Assembly (NCBI GenBank): GCA_023398345.1
Contig: JAEWSK010000078.1
Span: 1 to 6,377, forward strand
Length of the DNA: 6,377 bases
Direction: 5' to 3'
Origin: Armatimonadota bacterium
GTDB taxonomy: Bacteria > Armatimonadota > UBA5829
The notes under the pieces were generated by a model. It did no database searches, was not told the origin of the DNA, and saw nothing but the letters and a program-made list of their open reading frames with translations. Positions within the stretch are counted from its first letter, which is position 1; every line of letters begins with the position of its first letter. The position numbers were made by a program, and so were the translations under genes. Positions 5,713 through 6,377 of this stretch are shown here, piece by piece.

Positions 5713-5738
5713 TTACCCGTTCCCGCAAAAAGCAAGCC
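5713..5738 (-). promoter_or_regulatory. Candidate SigB/SigF-type promoter for the ytxH-like gene
   Basis: On the minus strand GGCTT (5738-5734), a 15-base spacer and GGGTAA (5718-5713) match the GGTTT-N15-17-GGGTA / GTTT-N-GGGTAW pattern of SigF/SigB-class factors, with one -35 mismatch. Its start would fall near 5706, directly at the ribosome site of the micro-ORF. The -35 overlaps a hairpin that may instead be a terminator. Confidence 0.4.
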
Positions 5739-5744
5739 TTGCTT
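5727..5744 (-). terminator. Candidate intrinsic terminator downstream of rarA
   Basis: Minus-strand AAGCAAGGCTTGCTT is a perfect inverted repeat (5744-5730; a 6-bp stem with a GGC triloop) running into five T (5731-5727). It lies about 70 bases past the rarA stop. The stem is short and only modestly GC-rich, so efficiency is uncertain. Confidence 0.4.
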
Positions 5745-5812
5745 ACCATCATTCGTAGCTATAACTGTATAACTTCAAAAAATTATTTAATGACGATCTA
5801 ATCGCGGCCGGA

Positions 5813-6377
5813 CTATTCGCCTGTGTCGGGTTCATTGCGAAGTTTTTCCAGCCTGCGCTTGAATTTAGCTTCATGACCATTTTCAGTCGGCTCATAATAA
5901 TTGCTGCTTTTTGCGCCTTCGGGCACATAACTTTGCTCGACATAGTGGCCTGCAAAATCGTGAGGATAGAGATAGCCTTCTCCGTGCCCAAGTTCTTTTG
6001 AGCCGGGGTAGCCTGTGCCTCTCAAGTGCTTAGGAACAGGTGGAGCCTTTCTCTCCGTCACATCTTTGCTTGCCCGGTTTATTGCCATATAGCTTGCGTT
6101 GCTTTTTGGAGCGCATGCCAGATAAATTGCAGCTTGCGCCAACGGAATCCGGGCCTCCGGCAATCCCACAAACTGAACCGCGTCAGCTGCGGCCGTCGCA
6201 ACAACAAGCGCCATCGGATCGGCATTGCCCACATCTTCGGCTGCCTGTATCACTATTCTGCGAGCAATGAACTTCGGATCTTCACCCGCCGCCAACATCC
6301 TTGCCAGCCAGTAGACAGTCGCGTCGGGGTCGGAACCGCGCATCGACTTGATAAAAGCCGAGATTGTATCGTAGTGG
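5813..6377 (-). CDS. rarA: Replication-associated recombination protein RarA/MgsA, C-terminal part (partial)
   Basis: The reading frame is open to the right edge; 187 residues plus a stop are visible of a family that is usually 410-450 long, so the N-terminal AAA+ ATPase core is outside. RarA (MgsA; Mgs1/WRNIP1 in eukaryotes) is a tetrameric clamp-loader-like ATPase acting at stalled forks and single-stranded DNA gaps. The visible part starts with HYDTISAFIKSMRGSDPDA, the classic junction into the MgsA C-terminal domain. It continues through VYWLARMLAAGEDPKFIARR, ASEDIGNADP-like AAEDVGNADPMAL, IPLAQAAIYLACAPKSNASY and PVPKHLR, to the terminal GYLYPHDF, YVPEG and YYEP blocks. All standard C-terminal motifs are present, so the gene looks intact. 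The ATG at 6343 is an internal methionine, not the start. It ends about 115 bases before the micro-ORF/ytxH unit and is probably a separate transcript. Confidence 0.93.
   Translation of the reverse strand, partial: HYDTISAFIKSMRGSDPDATVYWLARMLAAGEDPKFIARRIVIQAAEDVGNADPMALVVATAAADAVQFVGLPEARIPLAQAAIYLACAPKSNASYMAINRASKDVTERKAPPVPKHLRGTGYPGSKELGHGEGYLYPHDFAGHYVEQSYVPEGAKSSNYYEPTENGHEAKFKRRLEKLRNEPDTGE

Overview
This is a gene-dense bacterial window with seven intact genes, two genes cut by the window edges, and one possible micro-ORF. There are no mobile elements, RNA genes or CRISPR arrays that I can see. Nothing fixes the taxon. A DUF187/GHL10-type secreted glycosidase-like protein beside FemAB and alanine racemase, an RsbV/RsbW/SigB module, many GTG starts and moderate GC would suit a Terrabacteria-type lineage such as Armatimonadota, with Chloroflexota or a deep Firmicutes relative as alternatives. 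This is a low-confidence inference.

Layout. The left edge (1-158, minus) is the N-terminus of a secreted GHL10/DUF187 protein. It is divergent from a plus-strand pair made of a FemAB-type aminoacyltransferase (274-1353) overlapping an alanine racemase gene (1343-2440), which suggests a small cell-wall operon. The 115-bp divergent region holds two sigma70-type promoters whose -35 boxes lie back to back, one base apart. The plus-strand promoter is so close to the FemAB ATG that the mRNA should be essentially leaderless.

From 2415 to 5145, on the minus strand, lies a tight four-gene unit read right to left: an STAS anti-anti-sigma factor (RsbV-like), a GHKL anti-sigma factor (RsbW-like), a SigB/SigF-class sigma factor, and an AI-2E family (PerM-like) membrane protein. 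Junctions are a 2-nt gap, a 17-nt overlap and a 10-nt gap. The last gene collides with alr tail to tail, overlapping by 26 bp.

Upstream on the same strand are a YtxH-domain small membrane protein (5275-5610 or 5634), a possible 21-codon leader ORF coupled to it by an ATGA junction, and a candidate SigB-type promoter (GGCTT-N15-GGGTAA). The right edge (5813-6377, minus) is the C-terminal part of RarA/MgsA.

How it may work together: the minus-strand centre looks like a partner-switching stress-sigma operon, with a membrane protein as its last cistron and a likely stress (YtxH) gene next door. The most notable protein-level oddities are the loss of the N-box Asn in the RsbW homologue and the loss of several conserved C-terminal-domain residues in the alanine racemase. 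I did not find a clearly new multi-gene system; the findings are local regulatory and active-site anomalies in familiar families.
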